A DNA stretch of 64,000 nucleotides, taken from positions 62,001 to 126,000 of the forward strand of contig CAYOYB010000001.1 of the NCBI GenBank assembly GCA_964408085.1, given 5' to 3'. The number at the start of each line of letters is the position of its first letter. The stretch's first letter is position 1. Shown here piece after piece: positions 26,383-34,851 of the stretch. The stretch comes from CAJLIR01 sp964408085. Lineage in GTDB: Bacteria > Bacillota_I > Bacilli_A > RF39 > UBA660. The notes beneath the pieces are model-generated. The model was not told the origin of the DNA. It saw only the letters and a list, made by a program, of their open reading frames with translations, and did not search any database. The position numbers and the translations under genes are program-made.

Positions 26383-27075
26383 ATGAATATATATTTAATC
26401 CAAGTGATTGGTAATTTTGTTAATTTTTTAGTTGTAACAGTTTTATCATTATTTGGCGTGTTAAATAGTGTTGATACAGAAATTAAAAATTCCGATGTAA
26501 CTAAAAATTCATATGTTGAAAACCAAACAATAGCTTATGAAACTATCTACCAATATAATAGTAAGATACCATCTAATATAAGCAAAGTTTTGGTTCAAGG
26601 TGAAGATGGAATTGTTTATGTAAATAACTACGATAAGACACAAATTGTTTTAAAAGAAGTTGTTAATGAAGTAGTTGAAGTTGGAACTGGAGATCAGGGA
26701 TATTTCTATGGAAGATTAACTGGTTATGGTCCAGATTGTCCAGGTTGTAGCTCTGTTGGCAATGTTTCGTGTCGAACTCGTGAGGGAAATAATCATAGTT
26801 TAATAAATAATGGAACAACTTATATAGATCAAGATTTTGGAGAGGTTAGAATTCTAGCAGCTGCAACAAGTGCTTTCCCATGTGGAACTATTATAGCAGT
26901 TGATAATGGCATTTTAGCTCCTTTCTATGCAGTTGTTTTAGATACTGGATATGATATGAGAAATGCATGGAGTAATGGTAACGTTTGGTTTGATTTAGCG
27001 TTCCCTTCCCAAGCTAGTGTTTCTAATGTCTCAAATGCTCAAGCACTTTTTAGTGTTCAAAGATGGGGTTGGTAA
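26383..27075 (+). CDS. YabE-like secreted G5/3D-domain cell wall protein
   Basis: The 230-residue protein has an N-terminal hydrophobic export segment (about residues 5-25) and a G5-like stretch (about 55-108, ending VVNEVVEVGTG). It ends in a 3D domain of the Sps/MltA double-psi fold: VRILAAATSAFPCGTII, VVLDTGYDM and NVWFDLAF carry the three Asp positions. Two Cys pairs (CPGC and the later CRTR/FPCG) are notable. Such proteins (YabE, YocH, EntA) are muralytic or Rpf-like wall enzymes. It sits where YabE does in Bacillus, upstream of ksgA, and has its own promoter and terminator. Confidence 0.85.
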   Translation: MNIYLIQVIGNFVNFLVVTVLSLFGVLNSVDTEIKNSDVTKNSYVENQTIAYETIYQYNSKIPSNISKVLVQGEDGIVYVNNYDKTQIVLKEVVNEVVEVGTGDQGYFYGRLTGYGPDCPGCSSVGNVSCRTREGNNHSLINNGTTYIDQDFGEVRILAAATSAFPCGTIIAVDNGILAPFYAVVLDTGYDMRNAWSNGNVWFDLAFPSQASVSNVSNAQALFSVQRWGW

Positions 27076-27099
27076 AATCAGGAATTTCCTGATTTTTTC
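27074..27099 (+). terminator. Rho-independent terminator
   Basis: AAAATCAGGA pairs with TCCTGATTTT over a 3-nt loop, with a long T-rich tail. The stem overlaps the stop codon of the G5/3D gene. Confidence 0.75.
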
Positions 27100-27268
27100 T
27101 TTTTTTAAATTTTATAATTTTTATTAATTGTCATATGATTCTAGCAAATATAAAAAATCTAGTTATAAATTAGTAAAATTTGAACTATCATTATGAAAAA
27201 TTTCCAAAATACTTAATTTTACAAATAAAAAAACATTTGATAATTTAGTTTTTGAAAGGAGACAACTG

Positions 27269-28150
27269 ATGAGAAACAATATAAGAGAAACTAAATTAAA
27301 AGATAATGAAACAATACCTTTAAATATGGATTTTATGTTTACGACTATATTTAATAATGACAAAAATATTTATGTCTTAGAACAATTTCTATCAGATTAT
27401 TTAGAAATACCAATTAGTAGTATTAAAGGTAATTTAAAAATATTAAAAAGAAAATTAATACCTAATAATAAAAAAGAAGCGAGTAATGAAGTTGATTTAG
27501 TATTAAATTATAATGGTAGACTAATTAATATAGAATTATCTAATGAAAGAAAGTCTACAGGTATAATGGAAAGAAATATTGTCTTTGCTTGTAAAATACA
27601 TGGCAGCCAGTTAGAATATGGAAATAAGGATTATAAAAATATCGATGAGACATTACAAATAAACCTAAATAATTTTAGATGTAATAAAAATAAATTGTTA
27701 GCTAAATATTATTTAGCAGATATAGAAAATAAAGAAATTTTAACTACTAAATTTAGAATCGATATGGTAGATCTTGTATTAGGAAGTAAGATGTGTTACA
27801 ATATTAACGACAAGTTATCAAAATGGTGTCGATTATTAATGACTAATAAAAGAGACGAATTATATAATTTAGCTACCTATTTATTGGGGCGTGAAAGTGG
27901 TGAAGAATTTGTGAGTGAAGTAGAAATGTTATGTAGTGATGATGAGTATATAGGCTTATATACAAAATTATCAAAAAAAGAGCTAGAATATAATACTTAT
28001 ATAGCTGAAGCAAAAGAAGAAGGATTTAATGATGGTGAAAAATCTGGAATAGAAAGAGTTGCTAAAGAAATGTTAGCTTCTGATTTTGAAATAAATAAAA
28101 TATCAAAGATTACAGGCTTAACCATTGAACAGTTAAAGTCTTTAAAATAA
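27269..28150 (+). CDS. Rpn family PD-(D/E)XK nuclease/putative transposase
   Basis: The 293-residue protein matches the Rpn (PDDEXK_2) family. The N-terminal MDFMFTTIFNNDKNIYVLEQFLSDYL resembles the family start. EVDLVLNYNGRLINIELSNER (about 74-94) supplies the D-x-ExxN/Q-type nuclease core, here Asp-x16-Glu-x-Ser. The C-terminal part is helical and Glu/Lys rich and ends in ISKITGLTIEQLKSLK, like the remnant at 11222. Rpn proteins act in recombination-associated gene transfer and, in some cases, phage defence. It interrupts the usual yabE-(rnmV)-ksgA order, and a GGAGA ribosome site precedes it. Confidence 0.82.
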   Translation: MRNNIRETKLKDNETIPLNMDFMFTTIFNNDKNIYVLEQFLSDYLEIPISSIKGNLKILKRKLIPNNKKEASNEVDLVLNYNGRLINIELSNERKSTGIMERNIVFACKIHGSQLEYGNKDYKNIDETLQINLNNFRCNKNKLLAKYYLADIENKEILTTKFRIDMVDLVLGSKMCYNINDKLSKWCRLLMTNKRDELYNLATYLLGRESGEEFVSEVEMLCSDDEYIGLYTKLSKKELEYNTYIAEAKEEGFNDGEKSGIERVAKEMLASDFEINKISKITGLTIEQLKSLK

Positions 28151-28188
28151 TAAAATTATAATTATTTGAAAAAATATTTTAATAATTT

Positions 28189-28217
28189 AAAAATATAGAT
28201 TTAATTCTATATTTTTT
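28189..28217 (+). terminator. Rho-independent terminator
   Basis: AAAAATATAGA pairs with TCTATATTTTT over a 6-nt loop, followed by T residues. It separates the Rpn gene from ksgA. Confidence 0.75.
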
Positions 28218-28258
28218 CCTATTTTAGGTGTTATAATAAATATTGGATGTGATATAGT

Positions 28259-29080
28259 GTGCAAATAAAAGAATTAAAAAATTTGATGGAAATTAATGGT
28301 TTCAATTTTAAAAAAAAATTTGGACAGAATTTTATTATTGATGAAAATATTATCAATTCTATAGTAAATAAATCCATGATTGATAAAGATACACTAGTTA
28401 TAGAAATTGGTGTTGGTGCTGGAGCTTTAACATCAAAATTATCAGAAAAAGCTAAAAATGTATTATGTTATGAAATAGATGAAAGTTTGAAAGTAATTTT
28501 AGATAATACCTTAAAAGATAAAAATAATATTGAAATTATTTATAATGATTTTTTACAATCAGATATAGCACACGATATACAAAAATACAATTATCAAAAA
28601 TTATATGTAATTGCTAATTTACCATATTATATTACTACTCCTATTATCATGAAAATAATAGAAGAAAAATTAAATGTAGATAAGATTGTTATTATGGTTC
28701 AAAAAGAAGTTGGAGATAGATTTAGAGCAGTACCTAATACAAAAGAATATAATTCTCTATCAATATTCTTAAATTATCATTATGATATAAAGAAACTAAT
28801 GGATGTTAGTCGAAATGTTTTTCTGCCAAAACCAAATGTTGATAGTATAGTTGTTGAATTTAATAAAAAAACAACTAATTATGATGTAAAAAATGAGGAT
28901 ATTTTTTATAAGTTAATTAAAGATAGTTTTGTTCAAAAAAGGAAAACACTGAAGAATAATTTGAAAAATTATGATTTAGAAAAAATAGAATCAATTTTAA
29001 AAAAATATAAATTTGATTTAACTGTCAGGGCTGAACAATTACCAATTGAAATTTTTGTTGATATAGCTAATAATTTATAA
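28259..29080 (+). CDS. ksgA: 16S rRNA (A1518/A1519) dimethyltransferase
   Basis: KsgA (RsmA) dimethylates two adenines in helix 45 of 16S rRNA late in small-subunit assembly. The 273-residue protein shows KKKFGQNFIID at the N-terminus, the SAM motif VIEIGVGAGALTSKL (about residues 47-61) and the catalytic NLPYYITTPI (about 120-129), with the family C-terminal domain. The start is a GTG at 28259 with only a weak purine-rich ribosome site, so the first codon is somewhat uncertain. It heads a run with ung, tilS and ftsH. Confidence 0.95.
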   Translation: MQIKELKNLMEINGFNFKKKFGQNFIIDENIINSIVNKSMIDKDTLVIEIGVGAGALTSKLSEKAKNVLCYEIDESLKVILDNTLKDKNNIEIIYNDFLQSDIAHDIQKYNYQKLYVIANLPYYITTPIIMKIIEEKLNVDKIVIMVQKEVGDRFRAVPNTKEYNSLSIFLNYHYDIKKLMDVSRNVFLPKPNVDSIVVEFNKKTTNYDVKNEDIFYKLIKDSFVQKRKTLKNNLKNYDLEKIESILKKYKFDLTVRAEQLPIEIFVDIANNL

Positions 29081-29091
29081 AAGGTGGTAAA

Positions 29092-29751
29092 ATGATAAAT
29101 AAAAAATGGGACGAAATTTTAGCGTGGGAATTTAAAAGCGATTATTTTAAAAAATTAGGTGTATTTGTTAGAAGTGAATATCAACATAAAATAATATATC
29201 CTAAATATGAACATATTTTTGACTGTTTAAGATATACTGATTATGACCAAGTTAAAGTTGTTATAATTGGTCAAGATCCTTATCATGGTGAAAATGAGGC
29301 ACATGGTCTTTGTTTTTCTGTTCAAGAAGGGGTCGCAAGACCACCATCATTAAACAATATATTTAAAGAACTTTATAATGATTTAGGGATTGTAAAACAA
29401 AATAATGACTTAACATGCTGGGCAAAACAAGGTGTATTACTTTTAAATTCAATTATGACTGTTGTTAAAGATACTCCTTTATCACATAAGGATAAAGGTT
29501 GGGAAATATTTACAGATAATATTATTAAATACTTAAATGATCGCGAAAAACCACTTGTTTTTGTTTTATGGGGAAGCTTTGCTCGCAGTAAAAAAGAATT
29601 AATAACTAATAAAAATCACTTAATTATAGAGTCGGTTCATCCTTCTCCTTTATCAGCAAATAGGGGTTTTTTTGGAAGTAAACCTTTTTCGCAAATAAAT
29701 AATTTCCTAATTAGTAAAAATATTGAGCCAATAGATTGGCAAGATAAGTAA
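29092..29751 (+). CDS. ung: Uracil-DNA glycosylase
   Basis: Ung removes uracil from DNA and starts base excision repair. The 219-residue protein has the water-activating loop GQDPYHGENEAHGLCFSV (catalytic Asp in the first positions), the LLLNSIMTV strand and the leucine-intercalation loop HPSPLSANRGFFGSKPF. It lies 11 bp after ksgA with an AAGGTGG ribosome site, and tilS follows 56 bp later. Together with dut in this window it covers both avoidance and repair of uracil in DNA. Confidence 0.97.
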   Translation: MINKKWDEILAWEFKSDYFKKLGVFVRSEYQHKIIYPKYEHIFDCLRYTDYDQVKVVIIGQDPYHGENEAHGLCFSVQEGVARPPSLNNIFKELYNDLGIVKQNNDLTCWAKQGVLLLNSIMTVVKDTPLSHKDKGWEIFTDNIIKYLNDREKPLVFVLWGSFARSKKELITNKNHLIIESVHPSPLSANRGFFGSKPFSQINNFLISKNIEPIDWQDK

Positions 29752-29807
29752 TTTTTTATTGAAAAACAAGTAATTTTATTATAAAATTAAAGTGAGGGGT
29801 GTAGAAA

Positions 29808-31133
29808 ATGGAAAGTGCATATAAATATCTTCTTGAAGAGTTAAATCTCCATTATAATGAAGCAGTTGTTGTAGCTGTATCAGGTGGCCCTGATTCAATG
29901 GCATTATTACATTTACTTGTAAGAATTAAGCAAGCAATTGATATAACTGTTATTTGTGCACATGTTAATCATAATGTTCGTAAAGAAAGTGCTGATGAAT
30001 TATTATTTGTCGAAAAATTTTGTATGCAACATGGAGTCATATTTGAAAGCATGAAAATTGAGGATTATGGTGATGATAATTTTCACAATGAAGCTAGAAC
30101 AAAACGCTATAATTATTTTAAACAAGTTGTTCATAAATATAATGCAAGGTATCTATTTACTGCTCATCATGGTGATGATTTAATTGAAACAATTTTAATG
30201 CGTATTGCTAGAGGTTCAACTTTAAGAGGGTATAGCGGATTTTCGGAAGTTTTAAAAATGCCAGATTATACAATTGTAAGACCATTAATTAAAGTAACAA
30301 AAGATGAAATTATTAAATATGATAAACAACATAAAATAAATTATGTTTTAGATAGTTCTAACCAAAAAGATGTTTATACAAGAAATAGATTTAGAAAATA
30401 TATTGTTCCTGGTTTTAAAAAAGAAGATAAAAATATCCATACAAAATTTTATAAATTTAGTAAAACATTATTAGAATATAATAATTATATAGATAGACAA
30501 GTAGAGAAAAAAATCCAAAAGATATATATTCATGGTATGCTTGACATTGACTTATTTTTAAAAGAAGAAAATTTAATTCAAACAAAAATTATTTATTATA
30601 TTTTAGAACATATCTATCAAGATGACTTAATGTTAATAACAGATCACCACGTTGAACTTATCCATAATATGATGATATCAAAAAGAGCAAATGCGATTAT
30701 CTATTTACCAAATGGTTTAAAAGCAATTAAAACATATAGTTCAGTTGTTTTTGCCTTTGAAGATATAAAATCTGATGAATATGAAATAGAATTATTTGAC
30801 TACATTAATTTGCCAAATGGCAAAAATATTGAGAGAGTTAAAAAAACAACATTAACAGATAATAATGTATGTTTTCTATCAAGTCATGATGTTAAATTAC
30901 CACTTCGTGTTAGAAGTCGCAAAAATGGCGATAAGATGAATGTCAAGGGAATGTTAGGTAGTAAAAAGATAAACGACATATTTATTGATTCTAAAATAGG
31001 TCTTAAAGATAGAGATTTATGGCCTATAGTGGTTGATGCCAATGGTGTCATTGTTTGGCTACCAGGTTTAAAAAAGTCAAAATTTGACAAAACAAAAGAT
31101 GAAAAGTATGATATAATACTAAAGTACTATTAA
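29808..31133 (+). CDS. tilS: tRNA(Ile)-lysidine synthase
   Basis: TilS attaches lysine to C34 of the CAU-anticodon isoleucine tRNA, switching its identity from Met to Ile. It is essential where AUA is read by this tRNA, and AUA is common in this AT-rich genome. The 441-residue protein has the PP-loop SGGPDSMALL (about residues 24-33), the HVNHNVRKES motif, AHHGDDLIETILMRIARG and a C-terminal TilS domain with RSRKNGDKM. It precedes ftsH by 13 bp, as in many Bacilli; hpt, often between them, is missing. Confidence 0.95.
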   Translation: MESAYKYLLEELNLHYNEAVVVAVSGGPDSMALLHLLVRIKQAIDITVICAHVNHNVRKESADELLFVEKFCMQHGVIFESMKIEDYGDDNFHNEARTKRYNYFKQVVHKYNARYLFTAHHGDDLIETILMRIARGSTLRGYSGFSEVLKMPDYTIVRPLIKVTKDEIIKYDKQHKINYVLDSSNQKDVYTRNRFRKYIVPGFKKEDKNIHTKFYKFSKTLLEYNNYIDRQVEKKIQKIYIHGMLDIDLFLKEENLIQTKIIYYILEHIYQDDLMLITDHHVELIHNMMISKRANAIIYLPNGLKAIKTYSSVVFAFEDIKSDEYEIELFDYINLPNGKNIERVKKTTLTDNNVCFLSSHDVKLPLRVRSRKNGDKMNVKGMLGSKKINDIFIDSKIGLKDRDLWPIVVDANGVIVWLPGLKKSKFDKTKDEKYDIILKYY

Positions 31134-31146
31134 GAGGAGGAAAATA

Positions 31147-33144
31147 ATGAATAAAAAAACAGCTAAAAAAAGTATGTTATCATATACATTTTTGATTTTA
31201 TTTATATTAGTAATATTTTATTTAGTAAATATAATGAATCAAACTGTAAATTATATTACATATGATGAATTTGTAAAAAATGTTGAAACAAATAATATAA
31301 AAGAAATAGAAGTTACTCCAAAAGATCGAGCTAGTGTTTATGAAATTACTGGTAAGATGAAGAATTATGAAGATGATGAAAGCTTTTTTGTTAGAATTCC
31401 ATTATCAGATGTTGTAATAGATAGAGTAATGCAATTAGGAGAAGCTGGCAATTTTAAATTAGATGTTAAAACTGATCCAGAATCTAGCACATTGTTATTA
31501 TTTATTATTAATGTTTTACCAATGGTTCTATTGATAGGTTTTGCCTTCTTTTTCATTACTAGACAGATGGGATCAGCTAATAAGTCTATGGACTTTGGCA
31601 AAAGTCGTGCTCGTTTAAGTGAAGATAATAAAAAAGTTTCATTTAAAGATGTCGCTGGATTATCTGAAGAAAAAGAAGAAGTTCAAGAATTAATTGACTT
31701 TTTAAAAAATCCTAAAAAATTTCAAGCAATGGGAGCTAGAATTCCAAAAGGAGTTTTATTAGTAGGCCCTCCAGGAACAGGAAAAACATTATTAGCTAGA
31801 GCTGTTGCTGGTGAGGCCAACGTTCCATTTTATTTTATAAGTGGTTCTGATTTTGTTGAATTATTTGTTGGTGTAGGTGCTTCACGTGTTCGTGATATGT
31901 TTAAACAAGCCAAACATAATGCTCCATGTTTAATTTTTATTGATGAAATTGATGCTGTAGGACGTCAAAGAGGCGCAGGTTTAGGTGGAGGACACGATGA
32001 ACGTGAACAAACTTTAAACCAATTGTTAACAGAAATGGATGGCTTTGGTGCTAATGAAGGTATTATCATTATCGCTGCAACTAATCGTCCTGATGTTTTA
32101 GACCCAGCTCTTTTAAGACCAGGAAGATTTGATCGCCAAGTAACTGTTAATTTACCAGATGCTAAAGGTAGAGAAGAAATTCTAGAAGTTCATGCTAAGG
32201 GAAAAACATTTGCAAGTGATGTTAATTTAAAAAATATTGCTAAAAGAACAGTTGGATTAAGCGGTGCTGACCTTGAGAATTTACTTAATGAAGCAGCTTT
32301 ATTAACTGTTAGAAGAGACAAAAAAATGATTACAATGGAAGAAATCGATGAAGCTCATGATCGTGTTTTAATGGGACCAGCTAAAAAAAGTCATAAATAT
32401 ACAGAAAAAGAGAAAAAAGTGGTTGCTTATCATGAAGCAGGGCATGCGGTTATTGGTTTAAAATTGGATGGTGCTAACGACGTTCAAAAAATCACTATTG
32501 TTCCACGTGGAGCAGCAGGTGGTTATAATTTGATGATGCCTAAAGAAGAAACTTATCTTTCTACTAAAAAAGAATTATTAGAAACAATAAGTGGCTTACT
32601 TGGTGGTCGTGTTGCTGAAGAAATAACTTTTAATGAAATGACTACTGGTGCTCATAACGATTTTGAGAAAGCTACTAAAATTGCTCGAGCTATGGTAACT
32701 GAGTATGGAATGAGTAGTTTAGGACCTGTTCAATTTGAACATCAAGAATCAAGTGTTTTCTTAGGTAGAGATTATAATAAAAGCCGTAATTTCTCAAGTC
32801 AAGTTGCATTTCAAATTGATGAGGAAGTGCGTAAAATTATTGGTGAACAATATGAAGTTACAAAGAAAATTATCAATGAAAATAAAGATTTATTAAAATT
32901 AATTGCTGAAACATTATTAGAATATGAAACAATTACAAAAGAACAAATTGATTATTTAGTTGAACATGGTAAAATGCCAAAAGATGAAGAAATAGAAACT
33001 AAAGATGAAAAAGGAAATGTTTCATATGAAAATAAAACAGTAGCAGAATTAAAAGAAATAGCTAAAGAAAAGAATATTAAAGGTTATTCAAAAATGACAA
33101 AAGAAGAATTAATTGATTCACTAAATAATAAAGACGAAAAATAA
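31147..33144 (+). CDS. ftsH: ATP-dependent zinc metalloprotease FtsH with SAP/Rho_N-like tail
   Basis: FtsH is a membrane-anchored AAA+ protease that degrades misfolded membrane proteins and regulators. The 665-residue protein has two TM helices (about 11-31 and 116-138), a periplasm-facing domain between them, Walker A GPPGTGKT (about 206-213), the second region of homology ending ATNRPDVLDPALLRPGRFD, and the zinc site HEAGH (429-433). After the protease domain, residues 632-660 (VAELKEIAKEKNIKGYSKM and KEELIDSL) resemble a SAP/Rho N-terminal helix-extended-loop-helix domain, which standard FtsH lacks. It follows tilS in the operon and ends in a terminator shared with the opposite gene. Confidence 0.96.
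   Translation: MNKKTAKKSMLSYTFLILFILVIFYLVNIMNQTVNYITYDEFVKNVETNNIKEIEVTPKDRASVYEITGKMKNYEDDESFFVRIPLSDVVIDRVMQLGEAGNFKLDVKTDPESSTLLLFIINVLPMVLLIGFAFFFITRQMGSANKSMDFGKSRARLSEDNKKVSFKDVAGLSEEKEEVQELIDFLKNPKKFQAMGARIPKGVLLVGPPGTGKTLLARAVAGEANVPFYFISGSDFVELFVGVGASRVRDMFKQAKHNAPCLIFIDEIDAVGRQRGAGLGGGHDEREQTLNQLLTEMDGFGANEGIIIIAATNRPDVLDPALLRPGRFDRQVTVNLPDAKGREEILEVHAKGKTFASDVNLKNIAKRTVGLSGADLENLLNEAALLTVRRDKKMITMEEIDEAHDRVLMGPAKKSHKYTEKEKKVVAYHEAGHAVIGLKLDGANDVQKITIVPRGAAGGYNLMMPKEETYLSTKKELLETISGLLGGRVAEEITFNEMTTGAHNDFEKATKIARAMVTEYGMSSLGPVQFEHQESSVFLGRDYNKSRNFSSQVAFQIDEEVRKIIGEQYEVTKKIINENKDLLKLIAETLLEYETITKEQIDYLVEHGKMPKDEEIETKDEKGNVSYENKTVAELKEIAKEKNIKGYSKMTKEELIDSLNNKDEK
32499..32514. other. 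parS-like palindrome inside ftsH
   Basis: TGTTCCACGTGGAGCA is close to the ParB site consensus TGTTTCACGTGAAACA (13 of 16 positions; 15 of 16 against its own perfect palindrome). It encodes a conserved FtsH peptide, so the match may be accidental. parA/parB lie 1.6 kb away. Confidence 0.3.
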
Positions 33145-33173
33145 AAAATTATAGAGAAATCTATAATTTTTTT
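33143..33173. terminator. Bidirectional terminator between ftsH and the minus-strand gene
   Basis: A 13-bp stem (33143-33155 with 33160-33172) encloses a GAAA loop, with T-runs on both strands. The right arm overlaps the stop codon of the minus-strand gene. Confidence 0.75.
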
Positions 33174-33892
33174 GTATAACCATGTCCTAGCATAAAACCA
33201 TCGTCAAATTGATCTATATTAACATTTTGCAAAAAGTTTCTACCTCTTTGCTCAATAATAAAATTATAACAATAATTCAAAAATGATTCTTTATTTAAAA
33301 TTATATGAGATGGGTACCTAGTCTCAGCATAAACAGGGTTACCTTTATAACTTATTACAAAACCACCATACTTAGATTTTGGAGATTTGGAATCAGGATT
33401 TGTCATTGTATTAAATGAAAAATCATTGTCATAATTATCAATTGTATAAACATTACCAACCGTATCAGTTAATTTCCTACTTGTTTTGTGATTATCTTTT
33501 GTGCAACAAGTATAGAAGGATGAAACATTAGGTTTTATATTTAAATTAAAATCATCTATCATAACAAATTTGCTTTTGCAAGGTATTAAAATACCATGAG
33601 CATATCTATTTATATACCTATCATATAATATGATATTACATAAGCTTTCTGGATAATCTTCATTTGACTTTATTTCATGTAATTTTTTATCATATGGCAA
33701 CAGATCTATACATATTTTAATTTTTTTCGTATTTTTATTACCAGTATATAGGTGTGTTAAATTATCTTTTTTCGCAATAATTATTTCTTTTCGTATATCT
33801 ATGTTAAAGATTCCATATAAATCACGTAGTTCATCTATTGTATAAGTATTTTTATTGTTAATTATCTTCTTTAGTTCTTCTGGATCTTTCAT
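33161..33892 (-). CDS. Unknown protein, 243 residues
   Basis: The protein is soluble in appearance with no signal or membrane segment. Its N-terminal 30 residues are charged and helical (DPEELKKIINNKNTYTIDELRDLYGIF). A central CTKDNHKTSRKLTD and several aromatic strands follow, and the tail is basic. I do not recognise a family. It is a single gene on the minus strand between ftsH and the divergent parAB, with an AGGGAG ribosome site and a TATAAT (plus-strand 33913-33918) about 20 bp upstream of its start. Confidence 0.6.
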   Translation of the reverse strand: MKDPEELKKIINNKNTYTIDELRDLYGIFNIDIRKEIIIAKKDNLTHLYTGNKNTKKIKICIDLLPYDKKLHEIKSNEDYPESLCNIILYDRYINRYAHGILIPCKSKFVMIDDFNLNIKPNVSSFYTCCTKDNHKTSRKLTDTVGNVYTIDNYDNDFSFNTMTNPDSKSPKSKYGGFVISYKGNPVYAETRYPSHIILNKESFLNYCYNFIIEQRGRNFLQNVNIDQFDDGFMLGHGYTKKL

Positions 33893-34012
33893 TTAAAATC
33901 AACTCCCTTTTAATTATATCACATTCTTGTTTTAAATATTAATAGTTATTTTTGCCATTTTATTATATATCAAAATGTTTTGTACTTTTTGTTTTAAATA
34001 TGATAGCTTTTG

Positions 34013-34040
34013 TTGACAATATATGATAAAATATTATAAG
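34013..34040 (+). promoter_or_regulatory. Probable promoter of parAB
   Basis: TTGACA (34013-34018) is followed by TATAAG (34035-34040) at 16 bp, 25 bp before the parA start. Confidence 0.5.
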
Positions 34041-34065
34041 AGTTTAATTAGAAAATGGTGATATT

Positions 34066-34851
34066 ATGGGAAAAGTAATTGCTCTCGTTAATCAAAAAGG
34101 TGGAGTTGGAAAAACAACTTCTAGTATAAATTTAGCAGCATCATTAGGTGTATTAAGAAAAAGAGTTTTATTAGTCGATTTAGATCCACAAGGAAATGCA
34201 TCAACTGGTGTAGGAATTGACAAAGGCGATATTAAATGTGGTGTTTATAACTTGATGATTGATGAATGTGGTATTGAAGAAACAATTGTAAAAACAAAAT
34301 TTAAAAATCTTTATGTTATTCCAGCTTCCATAAATTTGGCTGGTATTGATATAGAATTAATGGATAAAAGTCATGAAGATAAAGAATTTAATAGAAATAC
34401 TCAATTAAAAAAGTATTTAGATACAATTAAAGAACATTTTGACTATATTATTATAGATTGTCCACCATCACTTGGAATTTTAACGACTAATGCTTTAACA
34501 GCATCTGATTCTGTTATTATTCCTGTTCAATGTGAATTTTTTGCCCTTGAAGGAATTATGCAATTGGTAGCAACTGTTATGATGGCTCAAAAAACATATA
34601 ACCCTAATTTACAAATTGAAGGTGTTTTACTAACAATGTTAAATAGTTGTACTAATTTAGGCTTAGAAGTAGTTGAAGAAGTAAAAAGTTATTTTAAAGA
34701 AAGAGTTTATGATACCATTATTCCACGACTTGTAAGATTATCGGAAGCTCCAAGTCATGGCAAACCAATTATTGCTTATGACCCACATAGCAGAGGAACT
34801 GAGGCATATTTAAATTTAGCTAAGGAAGTGATTAGTAGAAATGGAAACTAA
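34066..34851 (+). CDS. parA: Chromosome partitioning ATPase ParA/Soj
   Basis: ParA/Soj is a Walker-type ATPase that acts with ParB in origin segregation and, in Bacillus, regulates DnaA. The 261-residue protein has the deviant Walker A KGGVGKTTSSINLAA (about residues 11-25), DLDPQGNAST, the Walker B IIDCPPSLG and SEAPSHGKPI near the C-terminus. It is of chromosomal type, lacking an N-terminal HTH extension. It overlaps parB by 11 bp and has its own promoter. Confidence 0.97.
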   Translation: MGKVIALVNQKGGVGKTTSSINLAASLGVLRKRVLLVDLDPQGNASTGVGIDKGDIKCGVYNLMIDECGIEETIVKTKFKNLYVIPASINLAGIDIELMDKSHEDKEFNRNTQLKKYLDTIKEHFDYIIIDCPPSLGILTTNALTASDSVIIPVQCEFFALEGIMQLVATVMMAQKTYNPNLQIEGVLLTMLNSCTNLGLEVVEEVKSYFKERVYDTIIPRLVRLSEAPSHGKPIIAYDPHSRGTEAYLNLAKEVISRNGN

